Assembly (NCBI RefSeq): GCF_000219625.1 | Contig: NC_018217.1 | Span: 3,472,001-3,536,000, forward strand | DNA: 64,000 nucleotides | Reading direction: 5' to 3' | From: Zymoseptoria tritici IPO323 | Taxonomy: Eukaryota > Ascomycota > Dothideomycetes > Mycosphaerellales > Mycosphaerellaceae | Shown: positions 41,741 to 51,446 of the stretch, piece after piece | Position numbering within the stretch: the first letter of the stretch is position 1 | Layout: each line of letters begins with the position of its first letter | The notes under the pieces: generated by a model | What the model saw: only the letters and a program-made list of their open reading frames with translations | The model's database searches: none | Told to the model about the DNA's origin: nothing | Translations under genes and position numbers: made by a program

Positions 41741-44443
41741 ATGTCTGGCTACACATCACCACACCGCTCGCGGAGAGCGAACAGCATCATCGTCCTGGAC
41801 AGCAGTCCCGAGCCTGAGAAACACGACGCTCCATCTGAGCCAGTCGACGTCAAGCCCGTCATGTCAACTGCGCAAACGCCGCAGCCTGACTCCTCATCTT
41901 CGCCCATCATTGGGCTTCCTCAGGTCAGGAGGCGCCGTACCACCCAAGTTGCCCGCAAGACTGCGCCGAAACCACCAGTCTCCGAGTCGGAACTCGAATT
42001 TGACTTGGAGCGCAGTCCTAGTCCTGAGCAAGAGATTCGATACGGACCGGTGCGCCGTAAGAGGCACATCACAGTGGCTCGCAAGACTGCGCGGAAGTTA
42101 CCAGCGCTCGAGTCAGACAAAGAGTCCCTGCAGGAGAAGCGTGATCTCAGCCCAGAGCCAGAGTTCCGTCCGTCCCAGGCCCGCCTTCATCTTTTTTCAC
42201 AAGGGGCAAAAAAGTCTGCATCAAAGCTTCCACAGCTAGATTCTGAGGAGGCATCTGACTCCGAGCGCATTCGAACGACTTCTTATGACGACTACATCAT
42301 GGCTGAAGCGAACCAAGATGATGCGTCACCTAAGCTCATCACTGGCAAGACTGAGATTGGTGACTCCGAAGCTGAGACCTCTTTCAATGCTGAAGTGTCT
42401 CCACATGCTGCGCAGCTCGTTCCGAATGCAGACACCATGATTGAAGCATCCTGGGGATTCTCACACCTGGACGGCATGGAAGACGTTCAGCAGACAGTCA
42501 CACTGGAAGGCCTGATCCCTTCGAAGCGCAAGGTCATGAGCATCGGAGCACTGCTTGCTCCTCAGCCGGAAGCAAACGTTGCACAAAGCACGATGTCGAA
42601 TGTGTCAGCTACGAGCAGTGGGAGCCCACCGAGCAAGCGACTTCGAACCTACACCTCACCCTCAGACAACTCCGACAAGGCGCAGTCTGTAGAGCTCGCT
42701 GATAGCACTGCAACTTCACTTCTGGACGCCAGCCGCTCTTTGGATCACTCCGGTACCACTCCCGACGATGAAGATCAAGACAACCATCTTCCCGATGCAT
42801 CAGATCTCAACACTACGATCTCCGCACGCAGCTCCCTCAATCGGAAGGCTACGCCGGAGCCTTCAGCCGACCCTCCCGAACCAGCCTCCTCCTCCCCTCT
42901 CTCCGAAGTCGATCCGTCATTCTTCCCAAAGGCACCTCCCAGCGTCCAAGGTCCAAATCTACGCCCAAAGCGCCGCGTTCAGCCAACTACCATCCCTAAA
43001 CCCCGCCCTCAACCCATTCGCATTCAACCATCCCGCACCAAAGCTCCCTCAACAGCACCGCCCAACACCCTCGTCCGCCCTCCCCCTCCGCACCCAAAGC
43101 GCACACAAGCCCCCCGCACGAACCTCGCCTCCTCACAGACACACAACACCCTCAGCCAACAGACCCTTCCCTCAGCCTCCACTTCATATGCCCCCGACTC
43201 GGACATCGACGCCGGTGACAATGACGTCCCCGCCCACAGCAGCGCATTGACTGCTTCACGTTCAACCCTCCTCAAAACCCGCAGGGAACTGGTGATGGTG
43301 AAGCAACACTTCCAAGAAGCTTGCCGAGACTGGGAGCGGCGCAGCGACCGCTTTCGTGCGGAAGCCGAAGCGGCGAACACAGAGGCCAAGAAGTTCAAGA
43401 ACAAGTATTTCAACGAACTGAATGTGCTCGTGGAGAATAAGGTGGAGAAAGCGAGGAAGCAGCTCACTCAAGAATTCCAGGCGCAGCTGGAAGAGAAGCA
43501 GCACTCCAAGTCAGAGAAGAGGAGGAATGGCAGGGGCAAGAAGAGCAGAACTGAAGTCGAAGAGGTGTATCGGGACGCCAACATTGCGATGGGTAGGCTC
43601 TTGCAAGTGGATCCTAGCTTCGCGGATAGGATCGCGGGTTTTGATCCGGACGTGGAGGCTGCGCTGAGAGAAGCGGTGGCAAGAAGGAATGAACGGCCTG
43701 CTACTGCGGTGTCGAGGGGGATGGAGTTGGCGAAGATGGGTCGAGCGGCTTCTAGCGGAGACGGGACAGTGGCGACGCAGAACTTCCATAATGTTGCGGT
43801 CAGCGTGATGAAGGGCCTTGCGGATGATGTGAGGAGTACGATCGATAACCTCCGCACGAATAGAGGAGACGGGGGGGTCGCGGACATCCAGAACGCAGCC
43901 CGCAAGAAAATCCAGGCAAACCTCGAAGCTGCCGAGACCGCTCTCGCAGAGGGCTTCGCAACCGCTTCTTCCTCAGCACAAGGCGCACCACTCACTACCC
44001 GCTCCGGCATGACCTCGCCTTCCATCCCGCCACCAGCCTCTCGCACGCAGTCCATGCAGCCCAGCACCCCCGCAGCCACCTCCGGCGGCGATCCTCCATT
44101 CAGCAGCCCCACGACCAACGCCATCGCCACCGTCGCGGAGTTTTGGCAGAGCGAAGCAAGCGGCAAATTCACCAAAGCGCTGCAAGCTACCGTTCGAGGT
44201 CAGAGGGAGACGAATAAAGACTTGATGAAGAAGTTGGAAGAGCAGGTGAAGGAGAGGAGAGGTGTAGAGAGCAAGCTGAAGGAGGAGGGGAAGGCGAGGG
44301 AGGAGTTGGAGGGAAAGATGGCGGAGATGCAGGATAAGTTTGGGGAGATGCAGGCGAAGCTGGCGGAGATGGAGATGGGAGCTAAAGAGGGACAGGGTGG
44401 TGACCGTGGTGCTGAGGGCGAGGCGTGGGGTTGGGGGCTGTGA
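41741..44443 (+). CDS. Large disordered protein with SIM-like motif, short repeats and C-terminal coiled coils
   Basis: Intronless, 900 residues from ATG 41741 (MSGYTSPHRSRR). Residues about 15-25, NSIIVLDSSPEPE, fit a SUMO-interacting motif: a hydrophobic core followed by acidic and Ser-Pro residues. Three diverged repeats of about 40 residues follow (RRRRTTQVARKTAPKPP, RRKRHITVARKTARKLP, and HLFSQGAKKSASKLP), each trailed by an acidic SPSPE/SPEPE tract. A Pro/Ser-rich middle leads to a coiled coil (LLKTRRELVMVKQHFQEACR, AEAANTEAKKFKNKYFNELN) and a last coiled coil (LMKKLEEQVKERRGVESKLK). Composition suggests a nuclear or chromatin-linked scaffold. No named domain recognised. Confidence 0.6.
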   Translation: MSGYTSPHRSRRANSIIVLDSSPEPEKHDAPSEPVDVKPVMSTAQTPQPDSSSSPIIGLPQVRRRRTTQVARKTAPKPPVSESELEFDLERSPSPEQEIRYGPVRRKRHITVARKTARKLPALESDKESLQEKRDLSPEPEFRPSQARLHLFSQGAKKSASKLPQLDSEEASDSERIRTTSYDDYIMAEANQDDASPKLITGKTEIGDSEAETSFNAEVSPHAAQLVPNADTMIEASWGFSHLDGMEDVQQTVTLEGLIPSKRKVMSIGALLAPQPEANVAQSTMSNVSATSSGSPPSKRLRTYTSPSDNSDKAQSVELADSTATSLLDASRSLDHSGTTPDDEDQDNHLPDASDLNTTISARSSLNRKATPEPSADPPEPASSSPLSEVDPSFFPKAPPSVQGPNLRPKRRVQPTTIPKPRPQPIRIQPSRTKAPSTAPPNTLVRPPPPHPKRTQAPRTNLASSQTHNTLSQQTLPSASTSYAPDSDIDAGDNDVPAHSSALTASRSTLLKTRRELVMVKQHFQEACRDWERRSDRFRAEAEAANTEAKKFKNKYFNELNVLVENKVEKARKQLTQEFQAQLEEKQHSKSEKRRNGRGKKSRTEVEEVYRDANIAMGRLLQVDPSFADRIAGFDPDVEAALREAVARRNERPATAVSRGMELAKMGRAASSGDGTVATQNFHNVAVSVMKGLADDVRSTIDNLRTNRGDGGVADIQNAARKKIQANLEAAETALAEGFATASSSAQGAPLTTRSGMTSPSIPPPASRTQSMQPSTPAATSGGDPPFSSPTTNAIATVAEFWQSEASGKFTKALQATVRGQRETNKDLMKKLEEQVKERRGVESKLKEEGKAREELEGKMAEMQDKFGEMQAKLAEMEMGAKEGQGGDRGAEGEAWGWGL

Positions 44444-44929
44444 GAGTTGGATGCGTGAAGAGGGATCCGGATTTGGTGGTGTTTATGTTGCTTTTCCTAG
44501 ATTGTGGTGCGACTAGATGTGGTTGGTGCTGTTGTACGAAAAGTTCTTGTTCTTGTCACCATAACTGGATGGTCTTACCAGACGCTGTGAATACTTTCTT
44601 CACGAGGCAATGCTCCAAGTACCGTACATCGCATTGCCCTGATCTGGCTATGATGCCGCTGACAGATCATCATAGTTCGGTGAACGAATGTTGTGACTGT
44701 CCCTGCTCCGAGACAGGATATTCGCTACCCATTCCGTTATGAATCTTCGTGGAACATCAGTGCTGCCCTCAGCGTTGTTACTAGTCGCTTGTCCATGTTC
44801 GGTAAGGATGCTCAGGAGGACTATCCTGGTTTGCATTGGCCACCGCTTCACCGAGAACATTTCGTCTTGCCTTCTGCGAGACCGACATCACTTCCACATG
44901 ATGCTTCAGAATGCACATGATGTTTCAGA

Positions 44930-45151
44930 ATGTCCCAGCCTCAAGCATGGAAGCTTGACAAACTCACCGTCGAAGTGTTCTTGGATGCAGCGCAGCCGAA
45001 CAGTGGATGCTCGCTCATTCTCAACAGCTTTGGAGCAAACAGCAACGAGGGCTTTGTCCCAGCAAACCATTGGTTTGACTGCATGTTGTTTAAGATGAAC
45101 CGTTTGCGGGGTTTGGAAGAAACACTTCTCAAGGCTATCCCATCCTCATGA
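44930..45151 (+). CDS. Possible 73-residue ORF overlapping the AAA gene by ATGA
   Basis: ATG 44930 to TGA 45151 (MSQPQAWKLDKLTVEVFLDA). Its stop overlaps the start of the ankyrin-AAA gene (ATGAG at 45148). It could be an upstream ORF, a small gene or chance. No motif. The rest of 44444-44929 shows nothing recognisable. Confidence 0.2.
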   Translation: MSQPQAWKLDKLTVEVFLDAAQPNSGCSLILNSFGANSNEGFVPANHWFDCMLFKMNRLRGLEETLLKAIPSS

Positions 45152-46950
45152 GCAACACTGCAACTCGTCGATCAAATCGTCGAAAACCCGCCGGGACCAT
45201 GCCAGGCTCAAACGTCACCGGCGAAGTCGCCAAAGTGAAGACCGCCAAAGGACAGCCCGACAAGCCGACAGAGCTGCCCATTGCTACTGTTCACTTCATT
45301 CGCAGCCTCACAGTATCCTCCCCTGAAACGGCAGACCAGACGCTCTCGCGGCAACACCTATCATCCTTCACGGTGTCCACCCTCGCTGCCGCACTGGATC
45401 AGAGCTGCAGCTTCAGCGCAGTCAAGTCGTCCCTCAAGCAGTGCGAAGATGCAGCAATCAGACAGACCATCGGCGACAGAACCAGCAGTAATCACCTTGT
45501 CATTTGCCATGCCATACAGCGAAACGATGCGGGCATTCTCCGCCTTCTGCTCGAGTACGACCAGATCGATCCAAATGCTCTTGACTGGGGAAATGTCCCC
45601 GTTCTCGCCTACGCCATCATGCGATCGAAGTGGACCAGTGACAACACCACAGAGATTGTCAAGACTTTGCTCATCTATGGTGCTGAACCTAACGTCATTC
45701 CGCAAGACATGTGGACAGATTACGTCTCCACCCCAGCTCTTCAGACACCCACAACAAGATTCGAGAACACCTACAAGACCTTGTGGTGCGACCACAAGAA
45801 GAGGACAATTTTGGCTGAGACACTCAATCTCACAATGCGCTACAGTTTGTGGAGAGCTGCTCGAATGGACCCGATGATTGCTCGTGTCAAGCAAATATCC
45901 AAAGGCAATCGCATTCTACCGCTTCACCAAATCCCTTACCTGATCATCGGGCAAGAGATTGCGACAAAACTTGTCATCGATAACATCTTTGCACACATTG
46001 TGATGCAAGGTGACACAAAGCCACTAGTCCTCGCATTTGCAGGGCTCTCAGGACATGGCAAGACAGAATTGGCGAGTCAGCTCGGATCATTGCTGTCTTC
46101 AGACTTCATCGACATTGATTGCGCACAGACGAGTACGCTTTGGACACTGCTCGGTCCAACAGGCGGGTACCAAGATCACCAACTTGGCTCTCCTCTGAAC
46201 AATTTTCCTGCCCGATGCGGTGGTAAGAGAGCGGTAGTTTTCCTAGACGAATACGATAAGACCGAGAAAGACGTACGAGATGCTCTGCTCACAGTCATGG
46301 CCAGTGGAACGTACTGTGAAAGGAGAGGCAATACCAACGTCGACTGTCGGAAAGTGATCTGGATCCTCGCAACCAACAAAGGGGACACAGCGATTGCCAC
46401 TTTCCACAAAAAATACATTGCGAGTCGCAAAGAGGAGGACATCAGCAAAGTCTCGGTTGTGTCGTTAAGTCGGCAGCTGCACAAGCTCTTCACCACTCTC
46501 TACTCTCCGGCGGTCGCCGGCCGTATCAACGCCATCATCCCCTTCTTCCCCTTCAGCCCAGGCGAGCAAGCCGTCGTTGCGCACAAATTCATTCTCCATC
46601 TTCACGACACAGTACGGAAAGACATCGACATGAAAGAGCCCAACCCTCGACTCATTGGGCACTGCCTCCTCTCACTCAACGATGACGGCAAGATCTGTCA
46701 ACACCTGGCAAGAGACGGATACGTGGAGGAGCTTGGGGCAAGATCGTTAGACACAAAGGTTGGCGAGGTCTGTCAGGCCTTTGTCAGTATTTACGCGAGA
46801 AGAGACGAGCTTGTGAATGAGGAGACGAACAGAGGGCCGCTGAAAAAGTATGTCATTCAGCTCAATCGTGTGGAAGAAGGAGTGGAGGAGCTTTCGGTGT
46901 TCGAGGATGTGGTGAAAGAGAGGGAAAGTCAGGCGGATGGTGAAGAGTAA
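45148..46950 (+). CDS. Ankyrin-repeat AAA+ ATPase (CLPB/Skd3-like)
   Basis: Intronless, 600 residues from ATG 45148. The N-terminal 110 residues are basic and Ser/Thr-rich. Residues about 115-190 form ankyrin-like helices (HLVICHAIQRNDAGILRLLL, VLAYAIMRSK, EIVKTLLIYGAEPNVIP). The AAA+ domain has Walker A GLSGHGKTE (about 298-306), a pore-loop-like LLGPTGGYQDHQLGSPLNNF, Walker B VVFLDEYDKTE (about 362), sensor-1 WILATNKGD (about 405) and an arginine-finger region AVAGRINAIIPF (about 455). A ClpB-type C-terminal small domain follows (HLARDGYVEELGARSLDTKV). One AAA module behind ankyrin repeats is the layout of animal CLPB/Skd3, a disaggregase. No obvious mitochondrial presequence is visible. 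Likely an ATP-driven protein remodeller. Confidence 0.82.
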   Translation: MSNTATRRSNRRKPAGTMPGSNVTGEVAKVKTAKGQPDKPTELPIATVHFIRSLTVSSPETADQTLSRQHLSSFTVSTLAAALDQSCSFSAVKSSLKQCEDAAIRQTIGDRTSSNHLVICHAIQRNDAGILRLLLEYDQIDPNALDWGNVPVLAYAIMRSKWTSDNTTEIVKTLLIYGAEPNVIPQDMWTDYVSTPALQTPTTRFENTYKTLWCDHKKRTILAETLNLTMRYSLWRAARMDPMIARVKQISKGNRILPLHQIPYLIIGQEIATKLVIDNIFAHIVMQGDTKPLVLAFAGLSGHGKTELASQLGSLLSSDFIDIDCAQTSTLWTLLGPTGGYQDHQLGSPLNNFPARCGGKRAVVFLDEYDKTEKDVRDALLTVMASGTYCERRGNTNVDCRKVIWILATNKGDTAIATFHKKYIASRKEEDISKVSVVSLSRQLHKLFTTLYSPAVAGRINAIIPFFPFSPGEQAVVAHKFILHLHDTVRKDIDMKEPNPRLIGHCLLSLNDDGKICQHLARDGYVEELGARSLDTKVGEVCQAFVSIYARRDELVNEETNRGPLKKYVIQLNRVEEGVEELSVFEDVVKERESQADGEE

Positions 46951-47932
46951 TGAGTGGAGTTTTGAAGTGGTAGAGAACAGCCTTGATTGAACTTGGCAAG
47001 CTGGAGTCTCTGTATCTATCTTATCCACGATACTTGATAATTCCCTAGCATCCATGGCCGCATGCATCCCAACCATGACGTCTCCAACTCCGCCGCCACT
47101 CTCGAGCCTCTCTGCAACTTCATCTGGCTAAAGATGCCGCATGCACTTCATCACCCGTCAGCCACACCCGAACCCTCATCGTGTACAATACAAACATCGT
47201 ACGTTGAGCTGCACTTGTTTGAGCGGACGAGAGCCAAGCACCGACATGTCCCGCTAAAGGTGCGTCATCCCGCCCATTCGCTAAGGTTCGCAGCGTGAAA
47301 TCCCGGATTGCAGTTGGAGACTGGCTTCGAGATGAACATCGCAATACCCAACGATCGATCAATGGCGCAGTATCCATTTTTCTCAAGAACCATTCATCGT
47401 GTCTTCAATTAGCGCCATGATCAAGTCATTCACTTCAGCCAAGAAAGCTCCTTCCCGATCGGGACACGCTAGTCCAGGATCAAGCTGTTCGCCCAATTCT
47501 GACACCGACTGCGCTCCAATCAGCTCGTGTTTTCATCTCTGCAGTCGTGAGATACCCCGCCATCATGACAATCGCAAGAAAGCGCATAATTTGGGTGCCG
47601 CTTTTCCCGACAATAAGAAACATTTTGAGCATGATCGAAGTTATACTCAGCACGCCAAGGCCCACGAGTGGGCCGCCATTTAAATAGTCGACCTTCCCCT
47701 CCCAGACCTGAGTTTTTCTTCTTCTTTCTTCTTCTCAACAACTTCCCTTCACTATTTGTGATCCAACAAGTTTGCTGCCTCTTGGCCCACACGCATCCTC
47801 CTCTACGCCCAGTCGTCCACCTTTACCACCTCTCACCTCCGCTACCACGCACTCTGTCATGGCCCATTTTGAACATTCCGTCTTGCGCCTTCGCCACCTC
47901 CTCCGCCTGCTCTTTCTACCTACCGGAATTCA
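46951..47932. other. Intergenic, no supported gene
   Basis: About 1 kb. A CT-rich stretch at 47695-47750 (TTTTTCTTCTTCTTTCTTC) and an ATG at 47859 with a frame running into the tandem-repeat array could be a promoter and first exon of whatever the array belongs to. Confidence 0.35.
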
Positions 47933-48800
47933 GGCTTGGAGAGGCCATCGAGCAATCTCGCCGCTAGGTCTATCACCGGAGACTTGTGAGTACTTCTTCA
48001 TCACCTTACGCCTTGAACTACAGCTAACAAATCTTGCGCGCAGGACTCGACAGTCTATCGACCGCACGACCGTCCATCAGCGCCATGAACGTTAATTTGC
48101 GGGTGACTTGCAGCCATAGGAGGCGTCCGCGGCCTGTTTGACCATACCTGGAAGGATTTTCAGCTTGGAGAGGCTGCGCAGAACAATCTCACCGCTAGGT
48201 CTTTCACCGGAGACTTGTAAGTGCGCTTCCATCAGCCTGACCTGTCCCATCACTGACTGACCTGCGCATGCAGGACTCGCCAGTCTACCGACCGCTACCC
48301 CTCTCGCTCAGCACCAGCGATGACACACAGGTGTTTGCAACTCGAAAGAGCGTATGCAGCCTGCCGGGAAATCTCTTTTGGATCTGGACATTCAGCTTTG
48401 AGGGGCTACGAAGAATAATCTCAATGCTAGGTCTTCCGCCGGCGACTTGTACGTGCGCTTTCATCTGCACACTTCGCCACCTTGCTGACCGATCGGCGCA
48501 TACAGGACTCGCCAGTCTACCGACCGTCACCCACTCTCGCTCAGCACCAGCGATGACATACAGGTGTTTGCAACCTCTCGAGGCGTATGCAGCCTGCCGG
48601 AAAAACCTCTTGAATATGGACGCAGCTTTGAGAGGCTGCTAAAGAATAATCTCGTCGCTAGGTCTATCACCGGAGACTTGTGAGTACTTCTTCAGCTCGT
48701 CTGACCCGACGTTGATACTGACTTGCCATCTCAAACAGGATTCGCCAGTCTACCGACCGCTACGCCTATCGATTAGCGCCATCGGTATCTCTCACGACCA
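47933..48800 (+). repeat. Tandem ~231-bp repeat, each unit an exon-like block plus intron-like block
   Basis: Four units in register. The conserved block ending CACCGGAGACTT (GCCGGCGACTT in the third unit) ends at 47985, 48216, 48448 and 48679, spaced 231, 232 and 231 bp. Each is followed at once by a donor-like GTGAGT/GTAAGT/GTACGT and a 57-59 nt segment ending in CAG (47986-48043, 48217-48273, 48449-48505, 48680-48738). The next conserved block begins GACTCGCCAGTCTACCGACC or a near copy. Exon-like parts are more alike than intron-like parts. Lengths between introns are 173, 175 and 174 nt, so no single frame runs through all units and stops appear. Two weaker copies lie at about 48955-49070 and 49229-49342. 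A decayed repeat gene or a spliced non-coding RNA are both possible. Confidence 0.65.
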
Positions 48801-49736
48801 GCACCCCCGAACAATGGAAGTAGAGACTTTGAGCTCTTCGGCGGAACATGAATGGACAGGACCGCCACTTCAGGACCATGGCCTCAGGACCATCACCCAA
48901 GGACCGTCGCACGGATACGAACACACTGGACCACCACTTGGTTGGATTTGAAACGGCTTTGAGCGGCCAGCGTCACAGCAATCTCGAAATCTGAACGTCC
49001 GTTGGCAAGGGTCAGTCTTCATTTCACTTCTTTCGTCTTGTACTCCGCCTTCAACTGACCATGACTGCAGGCGGCCTCAACCCACCACGACTTCAGCATA
49101 CAGCTTCTCCACCATTGAACAAAGAAAAAGCAAAAGAACAAGAAAAAAACACGAAAGACAAAGAACGTGGAAAAACAGGAACAGAAAGAACAAAGAACGA
49201 GCAAAAACAGAACCCAGAAGGATAATGCCTGGAGAGCTTGGAGGGGCTACGAGCAATCTCACGGCGAGGAAAAGCGGCGCAAAAGGCAAGTCTTGTCCCA
49301 TCAGCCTCGCCTCTGTCGCTCGTTACTGACTTTATTCGCAGACTTGGTGGTGCTCAACATTTGTGGTCCATAGTCTCTGTAGTTTTCCTGAATTCAATAA
49401 TTGCATTCTCACACTTTCATCGTCGTGCTGTTCCTCGTTCGTCTGCCGGATGGCACAGCACTGCGATTGACGCCGCATCCTCAGGTAATGCTCGTATTCT
49501 CTTGGACAGCATGCTTGCGTCTTAACTCGTCAACGTCGCAGCATAGGCCACCAGAACCTGGCAGCGAGAGGATAGCGTCCAAGTGGTGGTCGTGGCAGGG
49601 CTGCGATTAAAAATCGAATCAATATTCACATGAAGTCGTCGCTGTTCCCATCCTTCCAAAAGTGTGTACAGATCTCCCTTTCATTCAGCCTCATCGTACT
49701 CCTCAAGCCTTCACCTCCTCGAAAGTACTTCACCAA
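48801..49736. other. Weaker repeat copies and purine-rich tract
   Basis: Contains two diverged copies of the upstream unit (about 48955 and 49229), the second with a GC-type donor (GCAAGT), and an A/G-rich low-complexity tract at about 49110-49215. No coding frame supported. Confidence 0.4.
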
Positions 49737-51446
49737 TCACTCCACAGTCTTCGTCCTCACCCTCTCCACCGGAACCTCCCCATTCTCGCTCTCACTGCCA
49801 GCATCAAGTCCACTCCGCGGCTTGCTCCCATCCCACTTCGCACTCGTAATCGGGTTGACGCCCAACACATACATCGTATCAATCTCCTCCAGCGAACGGT
49901 CTTTGCTCTCGATGACGAAGAAGAAGACGATGACCACAAGCGCTGCGCAGCATCCCGCGAAGACCAGGCCGTAGAGGTAAGAGATTTCTCCGACGATGAA
50001 GCGGGTGAAGAAGGACATTCTGGAGGAGTGTTGGTCAGCGGACGATACAAGATGGTGTTGGAGAAGATACTCACAAGAAGTTCCACAACCAATTACTCGC
50101 CGTCGCCAACGCCATACAAGGCGCACGGTAGCGAGTCGGGTACAACTCTCCAACGACAGCCCACACGAGAGGACCCCACGTCGTCGCGAAAGCCACGATG
50201 AAGAAGCAAGAGAACACAATCAGCACGTTGCCCGCAGTCTTGGTGCTCGCTTCGCTCGTAGCCGGTTCAAGCACATATTTGCCAACAAAGGAGTAGACCA
50301 GGAAGCACATCGTCATCCAAGCGGCGCCGACCATGAGCGCAGGACGACGGCCGCATTTTTGAACCACATAGAGGCCGCCGAAAGTGCAGATGACGTTGAC
50401 GGTTCCGAGGATGATTTGCGAGACGTAAGGGTTTGCGAGGCCGACGCCGGAGAAGATTGTTGTTCCGTAGTAGAAGAAGAAGTTGGCACCGGTCAATTGC
50501 TGGCCAGCTTGGAGGGTGATGCCCAACAGCGTGCGGTACAGCATTCGCGGACCGGTGAAGATCTCATGCCACTTCGTCTCGGCGCCGGCTTTCTCCTCTT
50601 CTAGCTTGACTCGGATTTCGTTGATCTGGTCGTTGACATCTCGGCTGTCGATTTCCAGACCGGCAAGGCGGGCGATTGTGGCTCGAGCTTCCTCGACTCG
50701 GCCTTTGCGGTATGCGTAGCGGGGAGACTCGGGAAGGAAGAGGATTCCACCTCCGAGAATGAGCGCCCAGAGGAAGGAGAGGCCGTTGGGAATGCGCCAC
50801 GATGCGCTGGTCGGTGTGGATTCGGTTCCGTAGTTTACCATTTCGGCGGTCCAGATTCCGAGGGTGATGAAGAGTTGGTAGGAGGCGACGAGAACACCGC
50901 GGATGATGGCGGGAGAGCTTTCGGATTGGTACCTGCGGTATGTTAGAAACGGCACAAAATTGCGGCAACGACCAGTATTTACATTGGTACCAAGACCGAG
51001 AGAGATCCAATTCCCAATCCATTGACGATGCGACCAATGGCAAACTGTGCCCAAACAGTCTGTGAAGAAATCTCAATCACTGTTCCAATACAGCAGAAGA
51101 ACGCCGACAGTGAGATCGAAAGTCTCCTTCCGAATGAGTCGGCAATCTTTCCAGCGATCAAAGATCCAAACAAGCATCCAATGCAAAGGAATCCGGTGAT
51201 GGAACCCTGCCTTACGGCCGAGAAGGTGTAAAATCCGTCATCCTGGAGAGCTCCAAATCTCCTCGCATAGTCCTCCATGGCGAAGAAGCCAGAGATCTGA
51301 CCGCTGACATAGCCAAACATGAAACCTCCAATGGAGGCCACGAGACCGAGCCATACGGCGATGAAGGTGACTTTTTGATTGGCAATAGGAGTGGGACCGG
51401 CGGTCTCCAGCTGGTTGGCGTTCTCGGAGCGTTTGAGGAGTCCCAT
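49737..51446 (-). CDS. MFS sugar (hexose) transporter
   Basis: Three exons, 50983-51446, 50075-50932 and 49737-50019, with introns 50933-50982 (50 nt) and 50020-50074 (55 nt); 534 residues. The ATG at 51444-51446 gives MGLLKRSENANQLETAGPTP. Twelve membrane spans can be drawn. Sugar-porter motifs: GGFMFGYVSGQISG in span 1, GKIADSFGRRLSISLSAFF between spans 2 and 3, LFLPESPRYAYRKGR at the central loop, QQLTGANFFFYYGTTIF in span 7, WGPLVWAVVGELYPTRYRA in span 10. The final motif is IESKDRSLEEID instead of the usual PETKG-x-S/T-LEE. This matches plasma-membrane hexose/proton symporters; sugar specificity is not predictable. Confidence 0.9.

Noticed and set aside
47933..48740. CRISPR-like array
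   Set aside because: Units are about 231 bp with diverged parts bearing splice signals, in a eukaryotic genome; not short repeats with unique spacers.
49642..50201. Plus-strand frames across the sugar transporter
   Set aside because: They are antisense to clearly conserved transporter exons.
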